DNA of 64,000 nt from Parus major (Eukaryota; Chordata; Aves; Passeriformes; Paridae), in NCBI RefSeq assembly GCF_001522545.3, contig NC_031791.1:4193276-4257275 (forward strand), in the 5' to 3' direction. This document shows positions 35,421 through 47,900 of the stretch, in pieces. Each line of letters starts with the position of its first letter. Within the stretch, counting starts at the first letter, position 1. The position numbers and the translations under genes were made by a program. The notes beneath the pieces are model-generated. The model saw only the letters and a list, made by a program, of their open reading frames with translations, had not been told where the DNA came from and made no database searches.

Positions 35421-38400
35421 TTGAATGTTTAAATGTGTACATTTCTCTTTTTCAGTGGTTAAAATCCCTCCAGCCACCACAAAATACTACTCCTGATGCA
35501 CACATTGCTAGATGCTCTATATTACACAATAGTTTAAATCTCCTTCCAAAAATGTAATATTCTACATTACAAAATAGAGAAAAATCCCCCAATTTGAAAT
35601 AAAACAGGAAAAACCAGAGCCAGATATTTGGAACAATAGGGGATTTTGCCCTGTTTGAATGAAAACAATGCAAGAATTTGGCAAAGCTTTTAAAGCTTTT
35701 AAATACTAAATAAAAAGTTTTTATTTACTTAGGCTCAACCCCCTCCTTTACTAAAATACAGACAAAAGGAACAATTTAATACTGGACATGGTTCTTTGTA
35801 AGAAATGTGATATATTATTTTGCTTGTGAAGGTGCCAAAATCCTCATTCCCTCCTGATGTACATATTTATTTGATTGTTAGCTGAAAAAAAGTTTAAAAC
35901 ATACTCCAAATGCCCGAAACAATCCCTTAAGAGTCTCAAGCAGAGAAGAAAGGATGGTTTAATTCTCAGCTCCTGCTAGGTGGAAGAAGACTTAACAACT
36001 AAATTCCAGCAAAGGACATCAAGTTTGCTAATAAGAAAATCCTGTGAAAAGAGTGATGAAATACTGGAAAAGATGGCCAAGAAAACTGACCATCAGTGCT
36101 GCTTTTAAAAATGCATTACTCAGGGATAGTTTAAGAAATAATTGAAATATTGAGGGTGGGGGAATAGGTCAGATGTCCTTTAGCAATCCTTTCAGTTTTC
36201 TGCTTTATGGTTGGAATGTTTCTTTTTTTGAGCAGTGATGCACACTAAAAGCAGGTTGCAGCTCTTCAATGGCCTCAAGAAATGCAAAACAAGCCAGAGG
36301 GAAACCCCTCTGGTTGATAAGCACTGCTGGCACCATAAGCAAACAGCCTTGGAGTGAGGTTTTTACATAAAACTGGTTCCACCTTCAAACCCAGGCTTTG
36401 TGCCTCACCACTTGCACTTAAGGCCTTTGAGATCTTTGTAGTTCAAGGCCAGAGAAATCCACTTTCACCCGGGTTCCTGCGGTGTAACAGTGACACCCAG
36501 TGACAAGTTTACACTTTAACTTCCTGGGAGCATCCAGAAAATACCATCCCTCCTCTGCTTCAAGGGAAAAAGCAAAATGAGTTCATCTGTCAGTAACAAA
36601 CGTCCTTTGTGTGCTTTCTGTGAGAGCTCAGGAAGGAGCTCAGCCTGGGAGGAAAATGCTCTGCCTGCTAATACTTCATTCAAAGACTAAAGCAGCAATG
36701 AAATTTCTGGTTTTTCTGTATTTTTCCTGGCCTTCTTAGGCTCAAAGCTTTCACAATTATCTTGGCCCACACAAGCCAAGAACATGCATCAAGTTTAATC
36801 ATGGCTGTACCAGTTACCCATCTGAGATTCTGAGATGAAAGTAAAATGAAGGAGTAAAGCATCCCTTTGCCTGGACTACAAGGATTTCTAATCTGTAAGA
36901 AGCCCATTATGAATTCTCCCTCCCTCTTTTCTCTTTGAGGATTAAATAAAATCATAAATCCCTACAGACATATGCACTGCAGTTGCAGTAAAGTTCCCTT
37001 CCCCAAGATCAAGAATTCTAATAAAAGACATAAATTCTTCTTCAACCTTGAATCACAGTGACAGCTTTTCAGTGCCCAGATCACTGCATGGTTAAAACAG
37101 AAAATACTTCACTGAAAACATGTCTAGACCTCACATTATATATCAGGCTGTTGCTTTATTTTGAAGGTATGTTTATTTGCTTCTTCAATAATTTTTAGCA
37201 ACATAAAATGGCTGCTAAAGTAAATTGTACAGCACTTTTGGAATGGAGGGAAGCTGTAATTTTTAAAAGCATAAGCAACATGCCATAGATGCTCTCAGGT
37301 CTACCTCAGGCCAAACTGCACAAGTTTATGTTGCATATTGAAAACAGTCATTCAGGAGCTGTTCACCTGTAATTAGGTTTTTTTCCCAAGATACCTTTTT
37401 ATGCACCTGCTTCTCCCTGCCATGAATATTACAAAATAAACTACTCACCTGTAATTTCAAAATAGCAGTTTTCCAGAGTTTCACCGCCTTATGAGCAAAA
37501 CCAGTTCAGATGTGAAGAATAATACAAGCAGCTCTTGGTGCAAGCCTCCAGCATCAGATGTTGCTGTCCCAAAAAGAAAAGGAATATGGGATGTATGTAC
37601 TATTACCTGTCATAATTTCCCACTTCCTAAGAAATGGAAGATGGAAAAGGCTACACTCATTTTTTTGTGTGATCACTGAGGACTCTGTGGCCACTTACAG
37701 TCGTATCAAGGAAAGTAGAAATGTGAATGGACTCAAGGACATTATTCAGGAATGCACCATTTATTAAGAGTTACTAAAGACAAAGATGATATTCCAGTCT
37801 TAGAAAGCCTCCTTTTCTGGAACCTGGAAGGAGGGAAATATCATGGTGCACTTGCTCTATTTCCAAACTCTTTCTTAACACTGACAACAGAGGCAGGATA
37901 TTAAGCTTAGGAACCCTTAGGTCTACCCAGTTGTCTAATGACAGCCATAAAAATAAAAGCACATAAAACTAAAAGCTAACCAAAGAATTGCAGAATAAAT
38001 TAATGATAAAAAAAACTAACAGTATTCAGTGAAAAGTGTAGCATAATATAAAAATGTACTTTAGCTTACATACACTTTATAGATATTGACAAGGTGGAAA
38101 GTGCTTATTTTCAGTCAAGAAAAAAATCTGGGAGTTAGCTGCAGGTGGTTTTATGAAAAAAAGCTTGCTTAGCAGCAATCTAAAAGGCAAGTGGGAAATT
38201 AGGAATTGTAGCAAAAAGAACGAAGAGCAAGACAAAAAATGCCTCTGACACTTTCTCAGAGTTCTTATCCGTGTGTCAGAAAATGGACTTAGAACTGGGG
38301 AAGACAAAAACAGCTAATGGAAAATACAGATGGCTTCTAAAATGGTCTGTAAACCTGCAGATGATGGCCAGAGAACAATTACTCACTGAGCTTTCTAACA

Positions 38401-38949
38401 CAAAAGCCAGTGAGAATGGTATATTTGAATAGCAGGAGGCAAACTTTGTAAAAGCATTGCACATTCTCTGTGAGGCAGAGCTGCAACACTCCCTAGCAGA
38501 AGATTCCACCCTATGGATTTTACACAGACATAAAGCACCTGGACAAACTCATGCAAAAAACAATTCCTTTCATATGTCCTCATACTTTTCCCTGGATTTC
38601 CAAGACTGGACAGGATGTTGAACTAAATGGAGCTGCAGTCTACAGCCAAGTATGGAGATTCCTGCCACTGAAAGACTTATGACCGTGTTTTCTTCTCCTG
38701 TGAAGACTGGCTGCATATTTATGATCTCTCCCACAATGACCAGCAAGCACCTGCATATACAACAGTTACAGAGAGATGTGATGAATGAGCCTTGACAGCA
38801 ACAAATCAGTCTCATGGAACCACCTTTGCCTCTTAATACGTGTTTTCATGGCATACACAGAGTATCAACAACTGCCATGTGGCACCACTGTCTCTGCACT
38901 TAGACTCCCCATACATGAGTGTGCTGTGAAATGTCTCCACTGGATCAGA
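35421..38949. other. Non-coding sequence
   Basis: No gene or interspersed repeat is recognisable. The segment at 36460-36545 is slightly GC-richer (CACCCGGGTTCCTGCGGTG). Confidence 0.45.
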
Positions 38950-38987
38950 TTTTGTATTTTATTTTTGTATTTTGTATTTTATTTTTT
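38950..38987 (-). repeat. A-rich tail adjoining LTR copy 3
   Basis: On the minus strand, AAAAAATAAAATAC-type sequence begins 8 bases after the AATAAA signal of LTR copy 3. It replaces the U5 sequence present in copies 1 and 2. Confidence 0.6.
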
Positions 38988-39373
38988 GCATTATATTTAT
39001 TGTGGGGCCTTCAGGGACATTTCAGGCAGACAAAGCCCCCCAGGGGCTGCACCCAAAATGGACCACGGGTCAGGGGTTTCACACTTTTATAAGTTTGGTC
39101 CATTTGCATATTGGGGTTAATCTCCCAATTCCAGCTTCAGGTAATGAAGTCATTTACCCCAAGTTTGCTGCCCCCAACTCCCTTTTGTTTCCATCTCTGG
39201 GGGCCTGAGGCAGTGAGGTGTCCTTGATTGCCAGGCCTGGAGAGGAATTGCTGTGTGTGACCCAAATGGGAAAGCAGCAGCTCACACTGTGTGTGGAGTT
39301 TGGAGTTACACACTAAAGAATGGCAGGGTTACAAATGTATGAAAAATATAAAAGCTAAAATCCCAAGGCATCA
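38988..39373 (-). mobile_element. LTR copy 3 of the TGATGCC family, 3' truncated at the poly(A) site
   Basis: Reading from 39373 downwards, this copy starts with the family terminus TGATGCCTTGGG and follows copies 1 and 2 closely. It includes the octamer (39102-39109) and TATAAAAG (39084-39091). It stops just after AATAAA (38996-39001), so about 65 bases of 3' R/U5 and the right terminus are absent. Apparent frames on both strands here are shadows of the LTR. Confidence 0.83.
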
Positions 39374-41466
39374 ATACTAGGCAGCATTCCAGCATGAGTA
39401 CATGCAGCCAATGTATTAACCTCTGATTCACATTCCAAGTGTTTAAAACTTAGCTATCTCCAGCTTCACTAAACTCAGCTTCAACAGTTCAGAAAAATTC
39501 AAATGGCTGTGAAAAGTCAAAGGCTGTCAGGAAGGAGGAACTCAAGACTGTTGCTTCAGCCAAGCCTTGTTTTGAAATATTCAACATCAGAAGGTGAGGA
39601 TGGGTTAGCAAGGAAACCAGGTGACAATCTGGGATGGAGTTCAGCATTTAGATGTACTGCCACATCCTGTGTTCACACCTGCACATCTGAGGATTCATTC
39701 TGTGCCTGAGAAGGTTGACATGCCTTGGGAGACAACGAGACAGAAAAAAGGAAAGGGTGGGGTATGGCAACAAATAACTTTTAGACATCTTGCCAAACAG
39801 AAATCCAGAGCACTGTTGAATTTTGCAAGCAAGCAAAGTAGGGATTACTTATCTGTTAGTTATTCCCCAAAGGGGGTAAAACCTCATAAAACCTTTATGT
39901 TTCATGTTCTTATTAGTGAGGCAGATAAACCTAAGACACCTCTGATGGACTTGGAAAAAAGCTGGAATTAGCTGATTCCACATACTCTTTCCTCTCTACT
40001 GTACATAACGGGCCTGCTGCCAGTTGCCATTCTAACAAACTAAAGTTTCTCTAAAGAAGAGTAGAAATAATAAAGCCTGGAGTTCAGGCAACTGCCTTGG
40101 TGCAGGCATAAGCAAATTAAACTATACCAACATGACAGGCCTTATGTCAGCCTTGGCCTACATTCCACAGTTCCCCTGCTGAGACCTTGTGGCTGTCAAG
40201 TGCTCCTGATCATGCCCCAGTGATCCCAAAACTCTTCAGCTCAGTGGGTGAAACATCCCAATCGCAGTCAGCAGATGTCTAGCACAGAGTCAGCACAACG
40301 AGACAGCACCGCATTGTTAGCAACAGCAACACAACAACGGCAGCACAGAAGGCAGTGAGCACAACTATGGCTAGCACAACATTTTGTGCACAAAAAAAAA
40401 AAAAACCCAGCAGGATCCTATGAAGACATTTGACATTTTTACCATAGGCAGAAATGCTCCAGTTGTCATAAGTAAGGAGCATTCCTAACGCGGGCTGCAG
40501 CAAGAACCCAAAATACTTGTGTTCTTGAGGGAAAAAAACCCAAAGTTTATCCCTAGCTGCATTATCAAGAAGATTAGTGTAGAGCTCTTGAGCTCACAGA
40601 CCTGGAGACCTTTTGAGGATGCAGAAATATGACTCTATACACACATTTCAGAGCAAATAAAGAGTCCGTCAGCCAAAAGCTAATTAACATCATTATCTTC
40701 AGCCTCCATTTAGTGTTCCCACTTTTTCCAGTATCTCCCCTGCTCTGCTTCTAGCCTGGTCTATCAGCAAATTAAAGAAAGGAAAAATATTTATATGGTG
40801 GCTAAGGGGAAGATTTGGATGGTCCAGATCACATCCTTTACAAATGATTTTACTGATTCATAGGGCCACACAGTAAGAAAGGGATCCATGCTTCTGTAGC
40901 TCACCTGGAACACTCTGATGCTTTGGGTTCTTCTGTTCTGCAACCCAAAAATCTCCCTTCTAAAAGTCCTTTTTTATTTTGAATTCATGTGGTGGACGAC
41001 TTCTTCTAAAGTTTGCTTAATACATGGACCACATCCCTACATTCACTACACTTTCAACAGGGGGAAGTTTTTACAGACTCAACACTGAAAATCACAAAGC
41101 TCCCAAGTGGTAAGGCAGCTTCCAAACCACACTCCATTTGCTAGGCCTGTGGAACACCCTAAAATCTTCACACAACACACAATACAACACTTAGCAGTGC
41201 CCAATTTTTGGAGCTAAATGCATCATCCGTCTCCATCATCCCATGTTCTAAATGAACAGCTTCACACACAGCCACTATATTCCCTCTGATATTCCTGTGG
41301 TTTTCTTCTTGTTACTCTCCCCTAGTACTGCAATTCTCTCTTTCATCTATATGCTCTAAATTTCTCTGCCCTTCTCCCAGGGCATATGCAGTGGAAAAAA
41401 ACCCTGTTGGAATTGGAGCTTTGCCAGATCTAAATCCATTGACACTTTAAGGAATTCCAACTAACC
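39374..41466. other. Non-coding sequence
   Basis: A CA/GC-rich imperfect GCACAA/CAACAA stretch at about 40280-40385 ends in an A run and gives a hydrophobic-looking but low-complexity minus frame. No gene is recognised. Confidence 0.45.
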
Positions 41467-41730
41467 TCAAATCACACTGAAAAGAATCTCTAATGATGTC
41501 TTATTTCTCATTCCTTTTAAGTAGATGAATTTTTCTGGTTTATTGGGGGAGTAAGGCAGATCTAGGTTTTTACAGATTGCTTCATGAATATTTCTTACTA
41601 CATGCTCCATGTCATTATTCTCCTGAGAATCAATTAGCCCAAATGCTGTTATGACAGTTACAGAAAAAATTGCATTTTTAACTACAATTGATAGTGTTTT
41701 GTCTTTTCCCAAGTAATCTTCACAGTAATG
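41467..41730 (-). other. Exon-like open frame of unknown identity (weak)
   Basis: On the minus strand, TTTTCAG (ending at 41731) is followed by a frame open for 87 codons to a TGA at 41467-41469. A donor-like GTAAGA (41593-41598) would end a 132-nt exon at 41599, in frame with 44 codons. Codons show a purine preference at first positions, and the residues read like protein, for example NAIFSVTVITAFGL. No domain is recognised and no partner exon is certain. The polypyrimidine tract is short. Frames of this length arise by chance in AT-rich DNA, so this is a lead, not a gene call. Confidence 0.15.
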
Positions 41731-44727
41731 CTGAAAATTTCAAACCTAATCAGGTAGTGAAAGAAAATCTCTTTTATGAGAAAGAAATATACATAATGGG
41801 GAGAGTTTTCTAGAAGAAAGCACAAGCCTTTTGTTTCTAGATGTACCCTGGTATTTTAAAGGAGTTCAGTTGGATGTATAAGCAAGCAAAAAAGCAGGAA
41901 AAGAAGATGCTGAGCAATCATTTTCCATGGAATGTAGCATCACAAATTCACCATGCCTCACTTCCAAAGTGGAATTCCCTATCAAGTCACAGGAAAAAGG
42001 CTGTCCATGTTTAGCAGCAAAGTCACAGAGCACCAACCACGTCTGATGCCAATGCAGACAAAACAGAACTACTCATGGAGAAAAAAAGGGGTGTCAAGAA
42101 AAATAATCAGAGGTCTCTCCTGTGGCATATTTTGGACTTGACTGACATCAGATCTACCAGTTCCTGTGACCAACTGTGTGTGTGTGAGGCTTGCATCACT
42201 TCCCCTTGCCTCTCCTAACAAAACGTCTCACTGTCACTGCTGACAGATGCACCTAAGTTGGTGTTCTAAAGCCTCAAGTTTTTACATATTTGTGTTTTTT
42301 CTCTGTTCATCTGCTGCTTTCTGAACTCTCAAATGAAAAATCTAGACAGTGGAAGACAGGAACGTAGTGATTCAGAGGAAACCTCTGTTTCAAAAAATTA
42401 TAAAAAGAAAATTTCTATTATATTAAAGACAATTTCATTAAAGAAGACTGCCTATCTCTTGTCACATTCCTTTTTTATCACTTGATTTTCATTGACTCTA
42501 TGGTCACACTTAGAACTTTCATTGCATTTAACTTTAGTACTCAAAATTCACAGCAAAAATCTTTTTGCAAAGTTAATGTTTTACTGAACCACTTGCTTTT
42601 CTGTCATGGCCTTATCATGACTTCTGTCCTAGCAGCAATGAAAGAGTTACATTTTAAAAATGTGCAGCCCTATCACTACTGAGTGAACAAAACCAAAGAG
42701 CACCAACTTAGCTTGGACAATGGCAATGAAATCACTGTGCAGTTATAAAAAAACCAGAGGTGAGACTGTGTCTGTTATCTGTTTCTAATGCACACTGACA
42801 ACCAAACACAAACATATTTTCAAGGGTATTTTAAGCACTGCACAGAAAATCTGTGTATCCAGACAGATACAACTGTCTAACAACTAATGTTTTGTCAGCC
42901 TCATCCACAATAGCAATTAAGAGTTTCACAGAGTTTATCAGGTGTTAGTCTGTTACACACAGGCCAAGAGACAAAGCATACATTCCCTACTTTTCACTAC
43001 ATTGCCATACACCTAAAAATGAGGGGGAAAAATTGTCCAAAGAATTGTTAACAAAAAAAACCCAACACTGATGGCAACAAGGTTAGAAAAGTGCTACAAC
43101 AGTGATTTACCTTCCCTTCACATCTGGATGATTCGGGTGCTCACTTACCCATTTTGGACACCCTTGCTGTGATGCTTTCACTCTATCATAATCATTAAAA
43201 TCTCTTTATGCATCCCTGGAAAAACTTATACAGCAAAAAACACACAGGGAGTTTTTTCTCATCTCCTTCAGTTGGACAAGTGGTTGTGAGATAACTCCTT
43301 GTTCCTGGTATTGCTTAAATATAATATTGAAGATTACACCCAAGTAAAATATTGAAGCAGAATATAACTAGAATGGTAGAACAAAAAGTTATCTATTGTT
43401 AAAAAGAGAAACAACCTTCCCTATATTTTTTCCCCAGGCTTTTTAAGAGCTTTGACAACAACTGGTAGCCTTATATTTTTTATTTCAGTCCAGACACAAT
43501 GGTCAGATTTCCTTCCTGGAAAGAAATTTCACAAAGCAAAAATTCTGCCTTGTGGATGATATCAGTGGCTTTTGTAAAGCCATTTATTATGACATTCAGC
43601 TGCATGCACAACATGCAAAGCTCTGCCCTGTGCTATTACTGCTGCAGCACAGTGCCAAAAGTAGCAGCATGAGAATGTGTAGGGCAGAATTCATGCCTGG
43701 AGACAAATTCAGTGGCCAAAATACCCAGAGTAATCAATCTCATGCTGAATCAGAAAAAAGGGTTCCATCACAGCACACTGCTCACTGGAAAGAGAGAAGA
43801 TGGAAATTAATCTATGAAGGAAAAGCATAAAAGGATTTGAAAATACCCTGGAAAAATCCTTTCCACATAAGAGAGGAACTTCTTCGGTAACTAAGATTTC
43901 CACTTCCAATGATTTTCTGGAAATATAATTATCTATAATATACAATTTTAGTAAAATGAGGTCACACTAAAGGTGCTACAAAGCATACTTCCATCATCAT
44001 GAGCACAAAGAATCCACCAGCTCTGTGTCACTGGTGCTACTGATGTGATGACACAATAGAAATCCAAACAGATTTGTTGAAAAACAATTCAAGATGCTCT
44101 TTAGAAGAATGGCAAAACCAAAAGTCCAGTTTAATTTCAAGCCTAGGATCTTAACAAATAGCATTTCTCAATTTTTTGAGTCCTATTTGTCAAAGAAATA
44201 GTAAGAATATTTAACTAGATATTAAGAAAACCTTAGAAATATGCTCCCAAACACTTTAGGATTCTGATGCCTAGTTTTCCTTAAAACAATATCACCCATG
44301 TCAGGCAGTAGAATCCCACTCACCATAAAAATTTAAGCGGTGATAGATGATCTGGAAAGTGGAAACTAAGTAGGAGGACTTCTCACTCTGATGTCTCTCT
44401 CCAAGAGACAAAATATCAAAACAAATTGTCATGTTGTTCACTAAGCCCCTTCAGGGAGCTGAAATTCCACAGAAAAAGAAATGACAGCTGTGTGGAAATG
44501 ACAAAGTTACTGTTTCTTGTTGAACAAAACACTGAAGGACAGTGAATAAAGGAAACTCATGTCAGAGAATTAAAAATGCAGAAGGAAGCAAAACACCTAC
44601 TACTACCAGCTGATCTATAAACCTAAATTCCAGAATTAGTCTATATTATGGAAAAAAACCCTTCAAATTATTTAATAAAATGTGATGTAAAAAGCAACAT
44701 GAAAAAGGACCAACCTATGTGACCAGT
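41731..44727. other. Non-coding sequence
   Basis: No gene or repeat is recognisable. A minus-strand TTTTCCAG/GTAAGTGAG pair near 43148-43221 brackets about 70 bases with stops in all frames. Confidence 0.45.
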
Positions 44728-44990
44728 GACTGGACTCTAGGGAACAGCATGAAGCTGATTTAGGAGATGTTTAGGCTGGATGTCAGAAGATTTTCAGCCA
44801 AAAAGTGGTGGAGCACAGGAACAGGCTGCCCAGGAAAGTGGTCTCATCATCAGGCCCATCTGAATTCAAAAAGCATTTAGACAACACTCTCAGGCACATG
44901 ATTTGGTATTTGGAGTGTTCTGTGAAGGGCCAGGAGTTGAACTTGATCATCCTGATGGGTCTCGTCCTATTTAGCATGTTTTGTTCTATA
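44728..44990 (+). mobile_element. CR1 LINE, 5'-truncated 3' end
   Basis: The sequence follows the CR1 3' region in order: GGAACAGCATGAAGCTGA, TTTAGGCTGGATGTCAG, GTGGTGGAGCACAGGAACAGGCTGCC, then GGGCCAGGAGTTGAACTTGATCATCC and a decayed GGGTCTCGTCC...TTCTATATG end. The last part corresponds to the tail of the SINE at 2893-3025, so the two belong to the same LINE/SINE partnership. It is moderately diverged, and open frames here are repeat shadows. Confidence 0.85.
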
Positions 44991-47900
44991 TGCCAAATTA
45001 TCAAATACCAGCATGTGTATGGTATTGATAAAATGGTGAGGAGAAATATAATAAATACCTGAAGGAAAGAAACAGGCATAGCCAGAGAATTGAGAAAAAA
45101 CTCCTGAAATTACCTCTAATTTGAAAAACTCCAGCATAAAATCAGTCTAAAGATGGAAACTAAGAAAATACAATATATATTCCCAGTTTATCCAACTGTG
45201 AATCCAGTGAATTCTGGGCTGCAAGGTGCAATTTTTAAAAACTTTCTTTCCCCTGTAAAATATACCAAACATAGCTTGTGTGATAGTGGTTACATTTGAA
45301 TTAATAAATTAAAAGGAGAGTGTAATAATGAAGTCTTATCACTGGCACCAAGTGATGAGAACAGAAATCAGAAAAGAAATGCATAAAACTCACTGCAGTG
45401 GTGATGGTCACTCGATCCCCGAGTGTGAACAGCTACTGCCAGACTTCAGGAAGTGTCTGTCACAACTGATCTATTTTGATGTCCATTATGAAACCCTCCT
45501 GGGGTTAAATAATACACAGATACAAGACAGTTTCACCTCCACTGGAAGGGTTTTAAAAATGAAATTAGACATGTTTTTGAGGCAAAATATTTTGCAGTTA
45601 ACTCCCCAGGTCTGCACATATTCCTACAGAATCTGTGGCCAAAGGAAGCTCCTCTAAACCATTTCCCATCACCTCCTCTGATCTGTCAGATTCAATTGGG
45701 CTTTTCTTGCAGCACTACTTGTCCTGGACTGAGAGGATAACAAACAAACAACTTAACTCATCCTTCTATGTTTATAACTGCAATCTAAAAACCAGTATTT
45801 AGTATTTAATCTACTTGCTTAAAGATCAGAACTGTTTCAATATACATTATTCACTACTGCTCACTTCAGACTACTGTATCTTGCCTATTTCCAGCATTTG
45901 TTTAATACATAAAGTCATTGGGGCTATAGTTTGTTTTTATGTGTTTGTTTTATTTTTAAATAACCTTGCAGTTGGCAGTGAAACAAACTGAATTCTTCTG
46001 AATGGAATTGTCCAACAACCTTCTCTCCTCTGAGGGCATTTGTAGGAAGAAAACTGTATTCCAAATAAAATTAACCAAAAAATCTGGAAAAGCAGCTTAC
46101 TAGTTTGATATAAAAAGCAGAAGAAAAATCCAAACAAAAAGTCCTTGAGACCATACAACCACTTTGCAAAAGTCTTGTTTAAAAAGTATTTTTAAAAACT
46201 TAAAAAAAAAAACAAACCAAAAGCTATATGCAGATACAGTAAAGTTCAAAAAGCAACTGAATTCTGAGGACAAATTGCCCACAAATACTGGTGGAGGAAA
46301 TGGAAGACACCATAAGGATTTCCATCATAATGGTCACTACTATGGCTCTTCCTTCAGACACTTTCTCTCCTATGGAATGCCAGTAAATGAGGAGACAGAA
46401 AATGACATAAGCATGGAAAAAAGAATGGACATGTTCCAGAAGAGCAAACCCATTAGCCTTTCACCCCAGCACTCACAAAGACCTTTAATATGAAGTGGAT
46501 TTTTGAGTGGTCTCACTTGCTTAAGTTAGAATTGGAAAGTAATGCCTTTTTTACTTCTCTTTTCAATAGAACACAGAAGTACATGATTTCAACGTTTTCC
46601 TTTCTATGCTGCCTCATATTTCTCCTCTACTGAAAATTCTTGGACAGAGTTAGGGCTTACCAGAGATCATCACTGTTAACATGCTGCCAATAACAGCTCA
46701 GCACTATAAATTTCTGCAGCACTAAATGATGTTTTTACACTGATAACAGAATTACCTATTTAAAAAAAAACCAAACAAGCAGCAGTTCCAAGAATCTACA
46801 TATTTCTTTTCACAGTTGTTGCTGTTCCTAACACTCCTCTAGCTCAACCTAGAGAGCTGAACAGCTCAACATGTTTCAGCTGGACCTATAATCACTTTAA
46901 AGTGCTTATAACATGGTGCTGGTTATCTTGTACCCCAGCCACCTAGGATGAATGAAAGGAAAGTGATGTTTCAGTGCAGTGAGAGACAATCTGATTTAAA
47001 AACCCCTCAGCACTGGCAGTAGAAAGAGGTAACACAGTTAAAGCAGCTGCAATTTTGCTCAGTTATAGTGTTATGCTCTACTATTGCTCGTACCTGTGCC
47101 AAAGCATTCTGGAAGCATCGAGAATAGTGCCAAGTTTTACCTACAAAGAGGGGCAGCAGTCCAGCTTTGCTGCTCCAAGGAGCAGATCACAGATCTGGGA
47201 CCACTGCACGACACTGACATATCCTCACCTTCCACACAAACAGAAGAAAAGAAGCTGTTTCTTTACACTGATGGATGTTTACAGTCACAGTGGGAGTCAT
47301 TCTGCTGTCAGGCCACTCTGTGCTGCTCAAACAGCTGTTTGCCTGCCTGTCCTAACAGAAAAGCCATGAACCAGAATGAAATGTGCACCTAAAATTTCCT
47401 TTTCTGCAGCCGCGCACATACATGTTTCAGTTTCTACTCCTCTGTACCCAAGTGGGATCTGTATTTGATTAAAACCCTGTCCTAAGGACTGGCTCCCTCT
47501 AGTGCAAATTGCCAGGAATCTGATTCTGTAATAAACACCAGGCTTCAATCAGTTCTCTTACATTAAGCATTCCCAGATACCAGATCTCTTGTTTGATATT
47601 TCAGTCGTTAACAATATTGCACTGGATAAAACACCTGTGGTCAGCTTTAGTGTTTAATGTAATAAATACAGATTATGTTCAATTAAACATTTCTACTTCT
47701 CAGTAGGGATTTGATGTCTAGAGTTCACTTCCAGCTAGAAAGCACATGTTATTTTAATAAAAATATATGTGCACAAAACTGCAACAGCTGATGGCTGTTA
47801 ACAAGCCACAGATACGGTGCTTTTGGTGCTACTTTACATGACAGAATCTGCACTCCCAGGGATTTTTTTCATCCTGTTCCAGCACTGGTAGCTCTGCATG

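Noticed and set aside
38785..39208. 111- and 78-codon plus-strand frames
   Set aside because: They run through the antisense of LTR copy 3.
44783..45079. Overlapping 98- and 85-codon frames
   Set aside because: Both lie largely within a CR1 copy and are repeat shadows.
45328..45657. 109-codon plus-strand frame with protein-like composition
   Set aside because: No acceptor or donor at its limits, no domain, and it contains a CR1-like phrase, so a decayed repeat is more likely.
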